Below, in pieces: positions 1 through 8,756 of a stretch of 64,000 bases of DNA. Origin of the DNA: Polaribacter ponticola. Lineage in GTDB: Bacteria; Bacteroidota; Bacteroidia; Flavobacteriales; Flavobacteriaceae. The number at the start of each line of letters is the position of its first letter. The stretch's first letter is position 1. The stretch is taken from the NCBI RefSeq assembly GCF_026191475.2, contig NZ_JAOSLC020000004.1, forward strand, positions 121,092-185,091, read 5' to 3'. The notes beneath the pieces were generated by a model. That model saw only the letters and a list, made by a program, of their open reading frames with translations, made no database searches and was not told where the DNA came from. The position numbers and the translations under genes are program-made.

Positions 1-793
1 TTAATGCTTTTCCTAAAATTAGAATATCTGGTTTTACATTTTCATGATCTACCGCTAACATTTTACCTGTTCTTGCAATACCTGTTTGTACTTCATCTGC
101 AATAAATAATACATTATGATCTTTACATAATTTTTTTGCTGCAGTTAAATATCCTTCAGAAGGCACATAAACACCCGCTTCTCCTTGAATTGGCTCAACC
201 AAAAATGCTGCAATATTATTACTACTTTCTAACGCTTCTTGTAATTCTTGTAGGTTATCATATTCAATTTTAAGAAATCCTTTTGTATATGGACCAAAAT
301 TCTTTCTTGCTACAGAATCATTAGAAAACGAAATAATTGTAGTTGTTCTACCATGAAAATTGTTTTCACAAACAATTATTTCTGCTTTATTTTCGTTAAT
401 TCCTTTTACTTCGTACGCCCATTTTCTTGCTAGTTTTAAAGCTGTTTCTACAGCTTCTGCACCAGTATTCATTGGCAATAATTTATCAAAACCAAAAAGC
501 TCAGTAGCAAATTTCTCATATTTACCTAACATATCATTATAAAATGCACGAGATGTAAGCGTTAATGTTTTTGCTTGATTTATCATTGCATCTACAATTT
601 TAGGATGACAATGTCCTTGGTTTACTGCAGAATAAGCAGATAAAAAATCGTAATACTTTTTACCTTCTACATCCCAAACATGTACTCCTTCTCCTCTACT
701 TAACACCACTGGAAGTGGATGATAGTTATGAGCTCCATACTTGTTTTCTAATTCAATCGCTTGTTGCGAAGTTAATTTGTCTAAAACAGCCAT
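1..793 (-). CDS. rocD: Ornithine--oxo-acid aminotransferase (3' end outside window)
   Basis: Class-III PLP-dependent aminotransferase that converts ornithine and 2-oxoglutarate to glutamate semialdehyde and glutamate (arginine/ornithine catabolism, proline link), cytoplasmic. The translation from ATG at 793 begins [20 protein letters not shown] and runs open to the left edge, giving 264 of the roughly 410 residues normal for the family. Visible signatures are [17 protein letters not shown] (PLP phosphate-binding helix), [21 protein letters not shown] and [14 protein letters not shown] with the PLP-binding Asp. The Schiff-base lysine region ends at LILGKAL, where the window cuts it. It is divergent from the membrane protein at 987. 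The family call is secure; the name rests on resemblance to RocD rather than other class-III enzymes. Confidence 0.9.
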   Translation of the reverse strand, partial: MAVLDKLTSQQAIELENKYGAHNYHPLPVVLSRGEGVHVWDVEGKKYYDFLSAYSAVNQGHCHPKIVDAMINQAKTLTLTSRAFYNDMLGKYEKFATELFGFDKLLPMNTGAEAVETALKLARKWAYEVKGINENKAEIIVCENNFHGRTTTIISFSNDSVARKNFGPYTKGFLKIEYDNLQELQEALESSNNIAAFLVEPIQGEAGVYVPSEGYLTAAKKLCKDHNVLFIADEVQTGIARTGKMLAVDHENVKPDILILGKAL

Positions 794-902
794 TTGTTTT
801 GTTTTAAATGTTTATAATTAAATAACCATTCCTGTTCTACCTTTATCCTTTCAGCTTTAACTGAAAATTCAGCGTGGGAAAGAAATCATCCTCGAAGTTC
901 TA

Positions 903-910
903 CAAAAGTA
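903..910 (-). promoter_or_regulatory. Candidate -7 box for rocD
   Basis: On the minus strand the octamer TACTTTTG matches the Bacteroidetes -7 consensus TAnnTTTG. No clear TTG -33 element lies 17-21 bases upstream. It would leave a leader of about 105 nt before the rocD ATG, containing the self-complementary TTTCAG-TTAAAG-CTGAAA (around 849-866). I do not recognise a known riboswitch in it. Confidence 0.35.
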
Positions 911-986
911 TGATTTTTTTCATCAGTGACTTTATTTATTTTTTAGTGTCTTAACAAATAACAAAAATTAACTAAAAAAACAGAAA

Positions 987-2138
987 ATGAATCAAATTTT
1001 AGAAACGTACAATCAAATTACAGGTAGCTTTGGAGCGCCAATTTCAGCATTAATTATTATAATTTTAGGATGGCTACTTGCTGGAGTTCTTAAAAAAGTT
1101 ATAAAAAAATTATTACAAAAATCTGGTATAGACGATAAATTAACTAGTAAAGTAAAAATTAGCGATATTATATCAAAAATTATTTACTTTCTAATTATGA
1201 TGTTTGTTTTTATGCTAGCTTTAGAAAAGTTAGGTATGACAAGTGTTTTAGAACCTGTTAAAAATTTATTAAACGGTTTTACAAATTTTATACCTAATAT
1301 AATTGGAGCTGGTTTAGTTGGTTACATTGGTTATATGTTGGCAACAATCGTATCTGAATTAGTTGGTCTTTCTGGTAACACCATAAAAAAGTTTGCCCCA
1401 AAACTAAACTTGCCAGAAAACATTAACTTAGTTACCATATTAAAGAAAGTTGTATTTATTTTTATATTTATTCCTTTATTAATATCTGCTTTAAATATCT
1501 TAAATTTAACAGCTGTTTCTGAACCAGCTACAGATATGTTACAAAGCTTTTTTGAGGCAATTCCTAAAGTTTTAGTAGCAACAATTATCATTATAATATT
1601 TGTTGTAGGTGGTAAATTTTTAAGCGGATTGATAAAAGACTTATTAGATAGCTTAAATTTAAATGAAGTATTAAAAAGTGCTAATCTAGATGGTTTGTTA
1701 GGTAAAACGAATGTTGAAAAACTAATTGCAAATATTGTTTATGCATTTATTGTTTTATTTGGTGTTATTACTGCTATAGAAAAATTAGAATTTTCTAAAT
1801 TATCAGAAATGATGAATACCATTGTAAATCTTGGTGGTAACATTTTATTCGGATTAGTAATTTTAGCAATAGGAAATTGGATTGCAAACATAGCTTCTAA
1901 GAGCTTTATGAAATCTGGTGATAATATATTTGTTGGCAACGTTATAAAAGTAGCGGTTTTAGCAATCTTTTTAGCAATAAGTTTAAGAAGAATGGGTATT
2001 GCAGACGATATTATAAACCTAGCATTTGGTATTACTTTAAGTGCAGTTGCATTAACAATTGTTTTATCTTTTGGGTTAGGTGGTCGTGAAGCTGCTGGAA
2101 AACAAATGACAAAAATTTTAGAAAAATTCAATAAATAA
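987..2138 (+). CDS. Inner-membrane protein with mechanosensitive-channel TM-helix repeats
   Basis: A 383-residue polytopic membrane protein. Hydrophobic segments lie at about residues 17-35, 62-85, 100-125, 155-175, 192-212, 245-265, 280-300, 320-335 and 345-365. The repeated unit (long helix, then a glycine-rich membrane segment such as FIPNIIGAGLVGYIGY, AIPKVLVATIIIIIFVVGGK and LGGNILFGLVILAIGNWIA) resembles the conserved TM-helix repeat (PF05552) seen in small-conductance mechanosensitive-channel relatives. The C-terminal GFGLGG-type motif (SFGLGGREAAGKQ) corresponds to the start of the MscS beta domain, but the beta domain itself is absent. It therefore probably is not a full MscS channel. 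It is monocistronic, with a terminator immediately downstream. Confidence 0.75.
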   Translation: MNQILETYNQITGSFGAPISALIIIILGWLLAGVLKKVIKKLLQKSGIDDKLTSKVKISDIISKIIYFLIMMFVFMLALEKLGMTSVLEPVKNLLNGFTNFIPNIIGAGLVGYIGYMLATIVSELVGLSGNTIKKFAPKLNLPENINLVTILKKVVFIFIFIPLLISALNILNLTAVSEPATDMLQSFFEAIPKVLVATIIIIIFVVGGKFLSGLIKDLLDSLNLNEVLKSANLDGLLGKTNVEKLIANIVYAFIVLFGVITAIEKLEFSKLSEMMNTIVNLGGNILFGLVILAIGNWIANIASKSFMKSGDNIFVGNVIKVAVLAIFLAISLRRMGIADDIINLAFGITLSAVALTIVLSFGLGGREAAGKQMTKILEKFNK

Positions 2139-2160
2139 TATACGAGCCTATATAAATTTT

Positions 2161-2197
2161 AACACCTTAAAAATTATTTTTTAAGGTGTTTTTTTTT
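2161..2197 (+). terminator. Rho-independent terminator after the membrane protein
   Basis: AACACCTTAAAAA pairs with TTTTTAAGGTGTT and is followed by a run of nine T. The rest of the 2139-2438 gap is very AT-rich; I see no gene or clear promoter match in it. Confidence 0.85.
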
Positions 2198-2438
2198 ATA
2201 AAAGCCCTAAAAAATCTATTTTTTTTATTAAAAAAAGTAAATAGTTCTAAAAATTACGACTAAAAAAACACAATTTTATTATAAAAATTATATCACAAAT
2301 AATACTTATTTAATAGTAATCTTTTAAAATAATAACTTTACTTTTCGTATCTTAAAAGTGACCTTTTAAGCATCTATTGTGTCTTAAAAATAAACTTATA
2401 AATTTTTATTATAAAACTTATTAAAAACCAATTTATCA

Positions 2439-2915
2439 ATGAAAAAAATAACAATTCTAATTTTACTACTTACTGTTATTATTAGTTGTAAATCTACTTC
2501 TGTAGGTAATACTAAGTTAGACAACAAAACAGAGAGAATTCTAAAAGGAAATTGGATTATTTCTGGAGTTAACTTTCCTGGATCTAATTATATAAATGTT
2601 ACTTCTTTTAATTTAGGAGATTCTAAATGCTTAATTAATAGCGAATGGAGTTTTATTTCAAACAATAATAAAGGAGAAATGAAACTAAATAATTCTAGTA
2701 GCGTTTGTAAAGATTACAGCTCTCCAATTACTTGGTATATAAATAAAGAAGGCAATTTTGTTTTTAAATTTATCAATAATTATAAAGCAAAAGAAGTAAA
2801 TAATGGCTATGTTTTAGATATAAAAAATGTATCTGAAACTAGTTTTGATTTAGTTGACAAAATAAACGTTGCTGGAGAAATTAAAAATATTACTTACACA
2901 TTTCAAAGAAAATAA
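2439..2915 (+). CDS. Lipocalin-like lipoprotein
   Basis: A 158-aa exported lipoprotein. The N-terminus MKKITILILLLTVIISCKS is a type-II signal peptide with lipobox IISC, so Cys17 would be lipidated. The mature part has the short beta-strand pattern of the small Bacteroidetes lipocalin-like family: LKGNWIISGVNFPG near the start, SEWSFISNNNKGEM in the middle, and a final ITYTFQRK strand, with two further cysteines. It lies 17 nt upstream of the OmpA-family lipoprotein and is likely co-transcribed; this pairing is common in flavobacteria. The ligand is unknown. Confidence 0.75.
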   Translation: MKKITILILLLTVIISCKSTSVGNTKLDNKTERILKGNWIISGVNFPGSNYINVTSFNLGDSKCLINSEWSFISNNNKGEMKLNNSSSVCKDYSSPITWYINKEGNFVFKFINNYKAKEVNNGYVLDIKNVSETSFDLVDKINVAGEIKNITYTFQRK

Positions 2916-2932
2916 TTTTAAAAAAATACACA

Positions 2933-3628
2933 ATGAAAAAAACAATAATTTATAGTTTAACAGCCATATTTATATCTGTAAGCACATTATCATCTTGTAA
3001 AGCAATAAAAAATGCAAACAATACTCAAAAAGGTGCTGGTATTGGTGCAGCAGCAGGATCTATTTTAGGTGCAGTAATTGGAAATAATGTTGGTAATAAG
3101 AAAAACTCAGAATTAGGTGCAATATTAGGCGGTGTTATTGGCGGTGTAGCTGGTGGTGTAATTGGTAATAAAATGGATAAACAAGCACGTGAAATTAAAG
3201 AAGCTTTACCTGGCGCAGATGTAGAAAGAGTTGGTGAAGGTATTATGTTAACTTTAGGTGAAAATGCTGTTAGATTTGCAACAAACAAATCTAATTTAAC
3301 ATCAGCAGCAAAAGCTAATTTACAAAAATTAATACCTGTACTTAATAATTATGAAAACACAAATATTGTTATTTATGGTTATACAGATAGTACTGGTAGT
3401 GTAACATATAATCAATCTCTTTCTGCTAAAAGAGCTAGTTCTGTAAAAAATTATTTAGCAACAAATGGTATTAATGCTTTAAGAATTAAAACAAAAGGCT
3501 TAGGTATTAACGACCCGATTGCTACCAATGAAACTGCAGAAGGAAGAAGTAAAAACAGACGTGTTGAGTTTGCAATTGTTGCCAATGAAGAAATGGTTAA
3601 AAATGCAAAAAAAGAAGGCGGAAATTAA
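2933..3628 (+). CDS. OmpA-family lipoprotein with glycine zipper (YiaD-like)
   Basis: A 231-aa outer-membrane lipoprotein that anchors the envelope to peptidoglycan. Signal peptide and lipobox are in STLSSCKAI (Cys about 22). Residues 35-82 are a glycine zipper (GAGIGAAAGSILGAVIGN, GGVIGGVAGGVIGNKM), which usually inserts in or packs against membrane. Residues about 105-215 are the OmpA C-terminal domain, with the peptidoglycan-binding pattern YGYTDSTGSVTYNQSLSAKR and NRRVEFAI. Length and order match YiaD-type proteins. It is the second gene of a two-gene unit with the lipocalin-like protein and is followed by a strong terminator. Confidence 0.9.
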   Translation: MKKTIIYSLTAIFISVSTLSSCKAIKNANNTQKGAGIGAAAGSILGAVIGNNVGNKKNSELGAILGGVIGGVAGGVIGNKMDKQAREIKEALPGADVERVGEGIMLTLGENAVRFATNKSNLTSAAKANLQKLIPVLNNYENTNIVIYGYTDSTGSVTYNQSLSAKRASSVKNYLATNGINALRIKTKGLGINDPIATNETAEGRSKNRRVEFAIVANEEMVKNAKKEGGN

Positions 3629-3647
3629 CTAAAATATATATTTGACT

Positions 3648-3678
3648 AAAAGGCTACTCAATTGAGTAGCCTTTTTTG
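3648..3678 (+). terminator. Terminator after OmpA-family gene
   Basis: Near-perfect hairpin AAAGGCTACTCA / TGAGTAGCCTTT followed by a T run. Confidence 0.9.
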
Positions 3679-3708
3679 TTTCTTCAAGCTATATTTTCCT
3701 TAATTTTG
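3675..3708 (+). promoter_or_regulatory. Candidate promoter of rlmD
   Basis: TTTG at 3675-3678 and TAATTTTG at 3701-3708 fit the Bacteroidetes -33/-7 pattern with a slightly long 22-nt spacer. The rlmD ATG follows 21 nt later. Confidence 0.4.
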
Positions 3709-3729
3709 CTAGCTTCTAAATAACTGAAA

Positions 3730-5183
3730 ATGCCACGTAGAGAACGAAATAAATTTGTAAAAAAGAATCAAGTTTTAGAATTAAGAATTGAAGATTACGC
3801 TTTTGGAGGAAAAGGTATTGCAAGAATACATTCTGAAGAAGGTAGTTTTGTTGTTTTTGTTCCCAATACATTACCTGGTCAATTGGTAAAAGTTCGTATT
3901 AGTAAATCTAGTAAAAAATACGCAGAAGCTAAACTAATGGATGTTATTGAGCCTTCAGAAAACGAAGTAGAAGTTCCTTTTCAAGATATTCCTGGAGCTC
4001 CTTACATTCAATTACCACTAGAATTACAACATCAATATAAAAAAGAAAGTACATTATCTCTTTTTAAAAGAATTGGTAAAGTAGAAAATATAGAAGATTT
4101 ATATGATGAATTTATATCGTCTCCAAACGTATTTCATTATAGAAATAAGATGGAATATGGTTTTTCTGCAATTGGTTATGATAGAATTAACAAAACCGAT
4201 AAAGACGAATTTACACTAGGTTTTAAAAGACGTGGTGTTTGGTGGATGGGAGATAATCTTGAAAAAGATTCTGGTTTGTTTGATAAACAAATGGAAGACA
4301 ACCTAAAAAATATTCGTCAGTATTGTATAGAAACGGGGTTAGAGCCTTGGCATGGCCCTAAAAAAGAAGGATTCTTTCGTTATTTTGTAGTTAGAAAATC
4401 TTTTAAAACAGATGAGCTATTATGTAACTTAGTAACTACTTCTCCAGATCTAGATAAATTTGATTTAAACACGTTTGCTAATTTTCTAAAGGATATTTTT
4501 GGAAATCGTTTAGCTGGTTTATTACATACAATAAACGATGAAACTGGTGATAGAACGATTGCTACTTCTGGAAGTTTAGAACTGGTGTTTGGAAAAGATA
4601 AAATTGTAGAAGAATTATTAGGTTTAAATTTTGAAATCAGCATGAAAAGCTTTTTCAAACCAATCCTAAATGTGCAGAAAAATTATATTCTAAAGTGGTA
4701 GAATATGTTTTAGAAGACAAAACTAAAGTAGACAATACTGTAGTTATGGATTTATTCTGTGGTACAGGAACTATAGGACAAATTGTAGCTTCTAGAAGTG
4801 AAAATGCAAAAATAGTTGGTGTAGATATTGTAGCTTCTGCTATTGAAGATGCAAAGAAAAATGCAAAAAGAAACAATATTGAGGGTTTAAAATTCTATGC
4901 GGCAGATGTTGGTAAATTTTTAATTGCACATCCAGAGTATCAAGATAAAATTAAAACAATTATTTTAGATCCTGCTAGAGCAGGTATTGCACCTAAAACA
5001 TTACAGAAAATCATCAATTTAAATGCTGATAGAATGGTATATGTTTCTTGTAACCCAGCAACACAAGCAAGAGATACAGAATTGTTAAGTGAAGCCGGTT
5101 ACAAAATTAAAAAAATTAGTTTGGTAGATCAATTTCCTCATACAAGTCATATAGAGACTGTTGTTTTGTTTGAGAAAGGTTAG
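3730..5183 (+). CDS. rlmD: 23S rRNA uracil-5-methyltransferase RlmD (frame broken at 4651)
   Basis: SAM-dependent methyltransferase of the RumA/TrmA family; it makes m5U in 23S rRNA. The first part (3730-4701) has the N-terminal TRAM RNA-binding domain (FGGKGIARIHSEEGSFVVFV). The second part (from about 4695) has the Rossmann SAM motif VVMDLFCGTGTIGQ and the catalytic nucleophile in VYVSCNPATQARD. One extra T in the T5 run at 4651-4655 joins them into a 484-aa protein of usual length (MKSFFQTNPKCAEKLYSK across the join). The break is probably a homopolymer error. If it is real the protein would lose its catalytic domain and be dead. Confidence 0.9.
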
Positions 5184-5198
5184 AGTTCGAAATCTTAG

Positions 5199-5231
5199 AA
5201 ATATCCATATTTGCTAAATATGGATATTTTA
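5199..5231. terminator. 14-bp hairpin between rlmD and the toxin-antitoxin pair
   Basis: AAATATCCATATTT and AAATATGGATATTT form a perfect 14-bp stem with a 3-nt GCT loop. It can act as the rlmD terminator. It is 32 nt upstream of the antitoxin start, so it could also be an autoregulatory operator for the ParD-like protein; the sequence alone does not decide. Confidence 0.65.
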
Positions 5232-5262
5232 TATACTTTTATGTTTTAAAATATCATAAATT

Positions 5263-5487
5263 ATGAATATAAGTTTCACAAAACAACAAGAAGAATATAT
5301 AACTACTCAAGTAGAATCTGGTGAATATCAAAATAATAGTGAAGTTATTAGAGATGCGTTAAGACTTCATACTGTTTACAGAAATAAAGTTATTAATGAT
5401 TTAAAGATTGAAATTGAAAAAGGGCTAGAAAGTGGAATAAGCAAACGCTCTGTAAAAGATATTATAGAATCTAAGCGTAAAAAATAA
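5263..5487 (+). CDS. parD: ParD-family antitoxin
   Basis: A 74-aa protein that neutralises the toxin encoded next to it and probably represses its own operon through an N-terminal ribbon-helix-helix. Visible pattern: ISFTKQQEEYITTQVESGEY, then NNSEVIRDALRLHT, which is the typical RHH strand-helix-helix of the CC2985/ParD group. The basic C-terminal tail (KRSVKDIIESKRKK) would wrap the toxin. It ends 1 nt before the toxin gene (stop at 5487, ATG at 5489). Confidence 0.85.
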   Translation: MNISFTKQQEEYITTQVESGEYQNNSEVIRDALRLHTVYRNKVINDLKIEIEKGLESGISKRSVKDIIESKRKK

Positions 5488-5488
5488 A

Positions 5489-5791
5489 ATGTCTAACCTC
5501 AAAAATTATGAATTAACTAATGAAGCTGATGCAGATTTAGAGTATATTTTTGAATATTCAGAAAAAAGTTTTGGTCAAACTCAAGCTATAATTTATTTAT
5601 CTGATATTGAGAAGATTTTATTTCAATTATGTAAACAGCCCAATTTAGGAAGGTTAAGAAATGATATTAAAGAAAATACTTATAGTTTAGCTTTTCAAAA
5701 ACACATTATTTTCTATACAATAGAATTTCAAAAACTAATTGTTATTAGAGTTTTACATAGCAGCAGAGATATGCCTAAATACTTGAAATAA
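5489..5791 (+). CDS. parE: ParE-family toxin
   Basis: A 100-aa RelE/ParE superfamily toxin. Family members inhibit DNA gyrase (ParE) or cleave mRNA (RelE). Here the EADADLEYIFEYSEKSFGQTQA start, the central PNLGRLRNDIKENTYSLAF and the terminal IVIRVLHSSRDMPKYL match ParE (RVLHxxRD). It is coupled to the ParD gene as expected for a type II module. This is one of the few clear accessory genes in the first half of the window. Confidence 0.85.
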   Translation: MSNLKNYELTNEADADLEYIFEYSEKSFGQTQAIIYLSDIEKILFQLCKQPNLGRLRNDIKENTYSLAFQKHIIFYTIEFQKLIVIRVLHSSRDMPKYLK

Positions 5792-5874
5792 AATAGCACG
5801 AAAAACATCAGCATAAATACAGTTTATAAAATCATAAAGATGAAACCTTATAAGATTATTGAAAAATTTAACTA

Positions 5875-6171
5875 ATGAAAAAACTTACAGACTTCGAAAT
5901 CAATAAAAAATTAGAAAACCTTATTGATTGGGAATATTATGACAATGCATTACATACCGATTTTGAATTTGATAATTTTAAAGATTGTATGTCTGCAATG
6001 AATAGAATTGCATTTGAATGTGAGGCTTTAAACCATCATCCAGAATGGACAAATATTTATAATACTTTAGATATTACGCTTACTACGCATGATGCAGATG
6101 GTGTAACAGAATTAGATTTTAAACTAGCAAGTGCTATTAATACAATAGTAGAAGTTGAAGAAGAAGATTAA
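5875..6171 (+). CDS. 4a-hydroxytetrahydrobiopterin dehydratase
   Basis: Pterin-4a-carbinolamine dehydratase (98 aa); recycles the oxidised pterin cofactor of aromatic-amino-acid hydroxylases. The active-site signature is visible in EALNHHPEWTNIYNTLDI and the later THDADGV. The length is standard. The next gene starts 4 nt after its stop (6176), so they are probably translated from one message. Confidence 0.9.
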   Translation: MKKLTDFEINKKLENLIDWEYYDNALHTDFEFDNFKDCMSAMNRIAFECEALNHHPEWTNIYNTLDITLTTHDADGVTELDFKLASAINTIVEVEEED

Positions 6172-6175
6172 TTTT

Positions 6176-6631
6176 ATGAGAAAAATATTTGCATTTCTTT
6201 TTTTATCAATTATCATTTTATCAGCTTGTGAAAAAGATGATTTTTGTGTAAAAAACCCAATTACGCCTAATTTAGTTTTACGTTTTTATGACACAGATAA
6301 TAGAGAAACCTTAAAAGATGTAAGTTCTTTTTATGTTTGGGCAGAAGGAAAAGATACTATTTTCGAAAATGTAAAAACTGATTCTTTATACATTCCTTTA
6401 AATAGCTTAACCGAAGAAACTATTTATAATTTATCATCAGGAAATATTGTAAATAAATTCATCATAAAATATACTCCAAAAGATGAATACGTTTCTCGTT
6501 CTTGTGGATTTAAAGTAATTTTTAATGACGTTTCTTTTATTTCTGATAATACTTGGATCAAAGATTTTACACCCGAAAACATAACTACAATAGACAATCA
6601 AAATGAAGCTCATGTACAAATATTTCATTAG
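6176..6631 (+). CDS. DUF6452 family lipoprotein
   Basis: A 151-aa lipoprotein. I use the ATG at 6176 (MRKIFAFLFLSIIILSACEK) rather than the upstream TTG at 6155, because the TTG would overlap the previous gene and precede the signal peptide. The lipobox is LSAC. The mature domain is a short beta-rich fold with NLVLRFYDTD and a conserved late cysteine (RSCGFKVIF). It is found next to DUF6048 in many flavobacteria, and its 3' end overlaps the DUF6048 start by 29 nt. The biochemical role is unknown. Confidence 0.75.
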   Translation: MRKIFAFLFLSIIILSACEKDDFCVKNPITPNLVLRFYDTDNRETLKDVSSFYVWAEGKDTIFENVKTDSLYIPLNSLTEETIYNLSSGNIVNKFIIKYTPKDEYVSRSCGFKVIFNDVSFISDNTWIKDFTPENITTIDNQNEAHVQIFH

Positions 6632-7337
6632 CATTTTCTTTCTTTGTGTTTTTGCTAATAGTTTTTCTCAAAAACAAGAATTCAAAGAAAACAATAAAGA
6701 TACAATCATTTATAGATCTCCTTATGGTATTCGTTTAGGAATGGATATAAGCAAACCAATATTATCTAGTATTAGGGGCACTTATAGTGGTTTTGAAATT
6801 GTAGGAGATTATAGAGTAACAAAACGTTTATTTGTTGCTGCTGAACTTGGGTTTGAAGAGAAAACAGATAATGAAGATTATACAAACTCTACAGCAAAAG
6901 GTAGTTATGTAAGATTAGGGATAAACTATAATGCTTATGAGAATTGGTTAGATATGAATAATGAAATATTTCTAGGTTTAAGATATGGTTTTAGTTTATT
7001 TGATCAAACACTTAACAGTTATACACCTAATGTAAACAACACTTACTTCCCTTCAAACATAATAAATACACCAATAACTACATCTAATTTAAATGCACAT
7101 TGGTCTGAACTAATTGTTGGAATTAAAGTAGAAACGCTAAAAAACTTATTTGTTAGTTTTAGTGGATCTTACAAAATATTGATGAGTGTTAAAGAACCAG
7201 AAAATTTTAAAACTTTATATTCTCCTGGATTTAATACAATATTCGAAAGTAGTACAGGTTTTGGTTTTAATTATACTATTAGTTATTTAATTCCATTTCA
7301 AAAAAATAAAATAGAGCTAATTGTTAAATTTTATTAA
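6603..7337 (+). CDS. DUF6048 family outer-membrane beta-barrel protein
   Basis: A 244-aa secreted protein with signal peptide MKLMYKYFISIFFLCVFANSFSQ. The remainder alternates amphipathic strands (GIRLGMDISKP, LFVAAELGFEE, SYVRLGINYN, IFLGLRYGFS, GFGFNYTISYLIPF), as in small 8-stranded porin-like barrels. It overlaps the upstream DUF6452 gene, and the two are probably translationally coupled and functionally linked. The function is unknown. Confidence 0.75.
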   Translation: MKLMYKYFISIFFLCVFANSFSQKQEFKENNKDTIIYRSPYGIRLGMDISKPILSSIRGTYSGFEIVGDYRVTKRLFVAAELGFEEKTDNEDYTNSTAKGSYVRLGINYNAYENWLDMNNEIFLGLRYGFSLFDQTLNSYTPNVNNTYFPSNIINTPITTSNLNAHWSELIVGIKVETLKNLFVSFSGSYKILMSVKEPENFKTLYSPGFNTIFESSTGFGFNYTISYLIPFQKNKIELIVKFY

Positions 7338-7364
7338 CTTTATCCATTGTTAAAACTTATTATT

Positions 7365-8312
7365 ATGAACAAAATACCTAGTGTAAATTTAGCTGACTTT
7401 TTATCTGATGATAAAAATAGAAAACAAAAATTTATAGATGAAATTGGTCATGCTTATGAAAACATAGGTTTTGTGGCTTTAAAAGGTCATTTTTTAGATG
7501 ATACTTTAGTCGACAACTTATATTCAGAAATTAAGAATTTCTTCGATTTACCAACTGATATTAAAGAAAAGTATGAAGTTCCAGGAATTGGAGGGCAAAG
7601 AGGTTATGTCTCTTTCGGTAAAGAATCTGCAAAAGGGAAAAAAGAAGGAGATTTAAAAGAATTTTGGCACTTTGGTCAATATGTAGATAAAGACTCTAAA
7701 TATGCTAATGAATATCCAGAAAATGTTACTGTTAATGAATTAGCTAACTTTAATGCCGTTGGTAAGCAAACTTATCAAATGTTAGAAAAAACTGCAAAAT
7801 TCGTTTTACGCTCTTTAGCTTTACATTTAGACTTAGAAGAAACATATTTTGATAATTATATAAAAAACGGAAATAGTATTTTACGTCCTATTCATTATCC
7901 GCCTATTAAAACAGAACCTAAAGGAGCAGAAAGAGCTGCTGCACACGGAGACATTAATTTAATAACTTTATTAATGGGAGCTCAAGGAAAAGGTTTACAG
8001 GTTCAAAATCATAATGGCGATTGGATTGATGCTATGGCAGAACCAGACGAATTAATGATTAATGTTGGAGATATGTTGTCGCGTCATAGTAATAACAAAT
8101 TAAAATCTACAATTCATAGAGTTACAAATCCGCCAAAAGAAATGTGGGGCACATCGCGTTACTCTATTCCATTTTTTATGCATCCAGTTTCGGATATGAA
8201 ATTAGATGTCTTAGAAAATTGTATCGATGAAAATAACCCAAAACAGTTTGAAGATATTACTGCTGGTAATTTCTTAGATGAACGTCTAAAAGAATTAGGA
8301 TTAAAAAAATAA
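7365..8312 (+). CDS. Isopenicillin-N-synthase-like 2OG-Fe(II) oxygenase
   Basis: Fe(II)/2-oxoglutarate-dependent dioxygenase of the IPNS family, about 315 aa. ATG at 7365 (MNKIPSVNLADFL) is preferred over the TTG at 7347. Domains: N-terminal DIOX_N (ENIGFVALKGHF) and C-terminal jelly roll with iron ligands His-x-Asp in AAAHGDINLITLL and the distal His in NKLKSTIHRVTNP. The 2OG-binding Arg-x-Ser is in SRYSIPFF. The substrate is unknown; such proteins hydroxylate small molecules. Confidence 0.85.
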   Translation: MNKIPSVNLADFLSDDKNRKQKFIDEIGHAYENIGFVALKGHFLDDTLVDNLYSEIKNFFDLPTDIKEKYEVPGIGGQRGYVSFGKESAKGKKEGDLKEFWHFGQYVDKDSKYANEYPENVTVNELANFNAVGKQTYQMLEKTAKFVLRSLALHLDLEETYFDNYIKNGNSILRPIHYPPIKTEPKGAERAAAHGDINLITLLMGAQGKGLQVQNHNGDWIDAMAEPDELMINVGDMLSRHSNNKLKSTIHRVTNPPKEMWGTSRYSIPFFMHPVSDMKLDVLENCIDENNPKQFEDITAGNFLDERLKELGLKK

Positions 8313-8320
8313 TACAATTT

Positions 8321-8366
8321 TCAATAAGTAATTATCATTGATCAGAAATTGATAATTATTTATTGA
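8321..8366. terminator. 17-bp hairpin after the oxygenase gene
   Basis: TCAATAAGTAATTATCA and TGATAATTATTTATTGA pair with one mismatch around a 12-nt loop. It lacks a long T tail, so it may be a weak terminator or a repeat. Confidence 0.5.
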
Positions 8367-8383
8367 TAAATGACAATTAAAAT

Positions 8384-8707
8384 ATGGATTTTAAAGATCA
8401 GTTAAAAAACTTATTTCCAGAACATAAAGAATCTGAAGAACCGGTTAAGGAAAAATCGAATATTTGGTTGCAAGAAGACCCTATAATTTGCAAATATGAA
8501 AAGCGAAAAGGAAAACCAATAACAATTTTAGAAGGTTATAATGGCGCTACTTCAGATTTTAAAATACTTGCTAAAGAAATAAAAACAAAGCTTTCTGTTG
8601 GTGGAAGTTTTAAAGATGATAAAATTATTATTCAAGGTGACTTTAGGGATAAAATTATGACGATGTTAAAAGATAAAGGTTTTAAAGTGAAACGAGTAGG
8701 CGGGTAA
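8384..8707 (+). CDS. SUI1/eIF1-like translation factor (YciH type)
   Basis: A 107-aa protein of the SUI1 family. The C-terminal eIF1 domain is recognisable by KRKGKPITILEGY, LKTKLSVGGSFKDD-like spacing (here IKTKLSVGGSFKDDK) and the end IIIQGDFRDKIMTMLKDKGF. In E. coli, YciH discriminates at initiation under stress; the role here is inferred from the family. Confidence 0.85.
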   Translation: MDFKDQLKNLFPEHKESEEPVKEKSNIWLQEDPIICKYEKRKGKPITILEGYNGATSDFKILAKEIKTKLSVGGSFKDDKIIIQGDFRDKIMTMLKDKGFKVKRVGG

Positions 8708-8756
8708 TTTTTATACTTACACAATAATTTAAAGCAAGGAACGTTATCAATAAATT

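Noticed and set aside
7347..7364. TTG start for the 2OG oxygenase
   Set aside because: The ATG at 7365 gives the family-typical start MNKIPSVNL; the upstream extension is not conserved in character.
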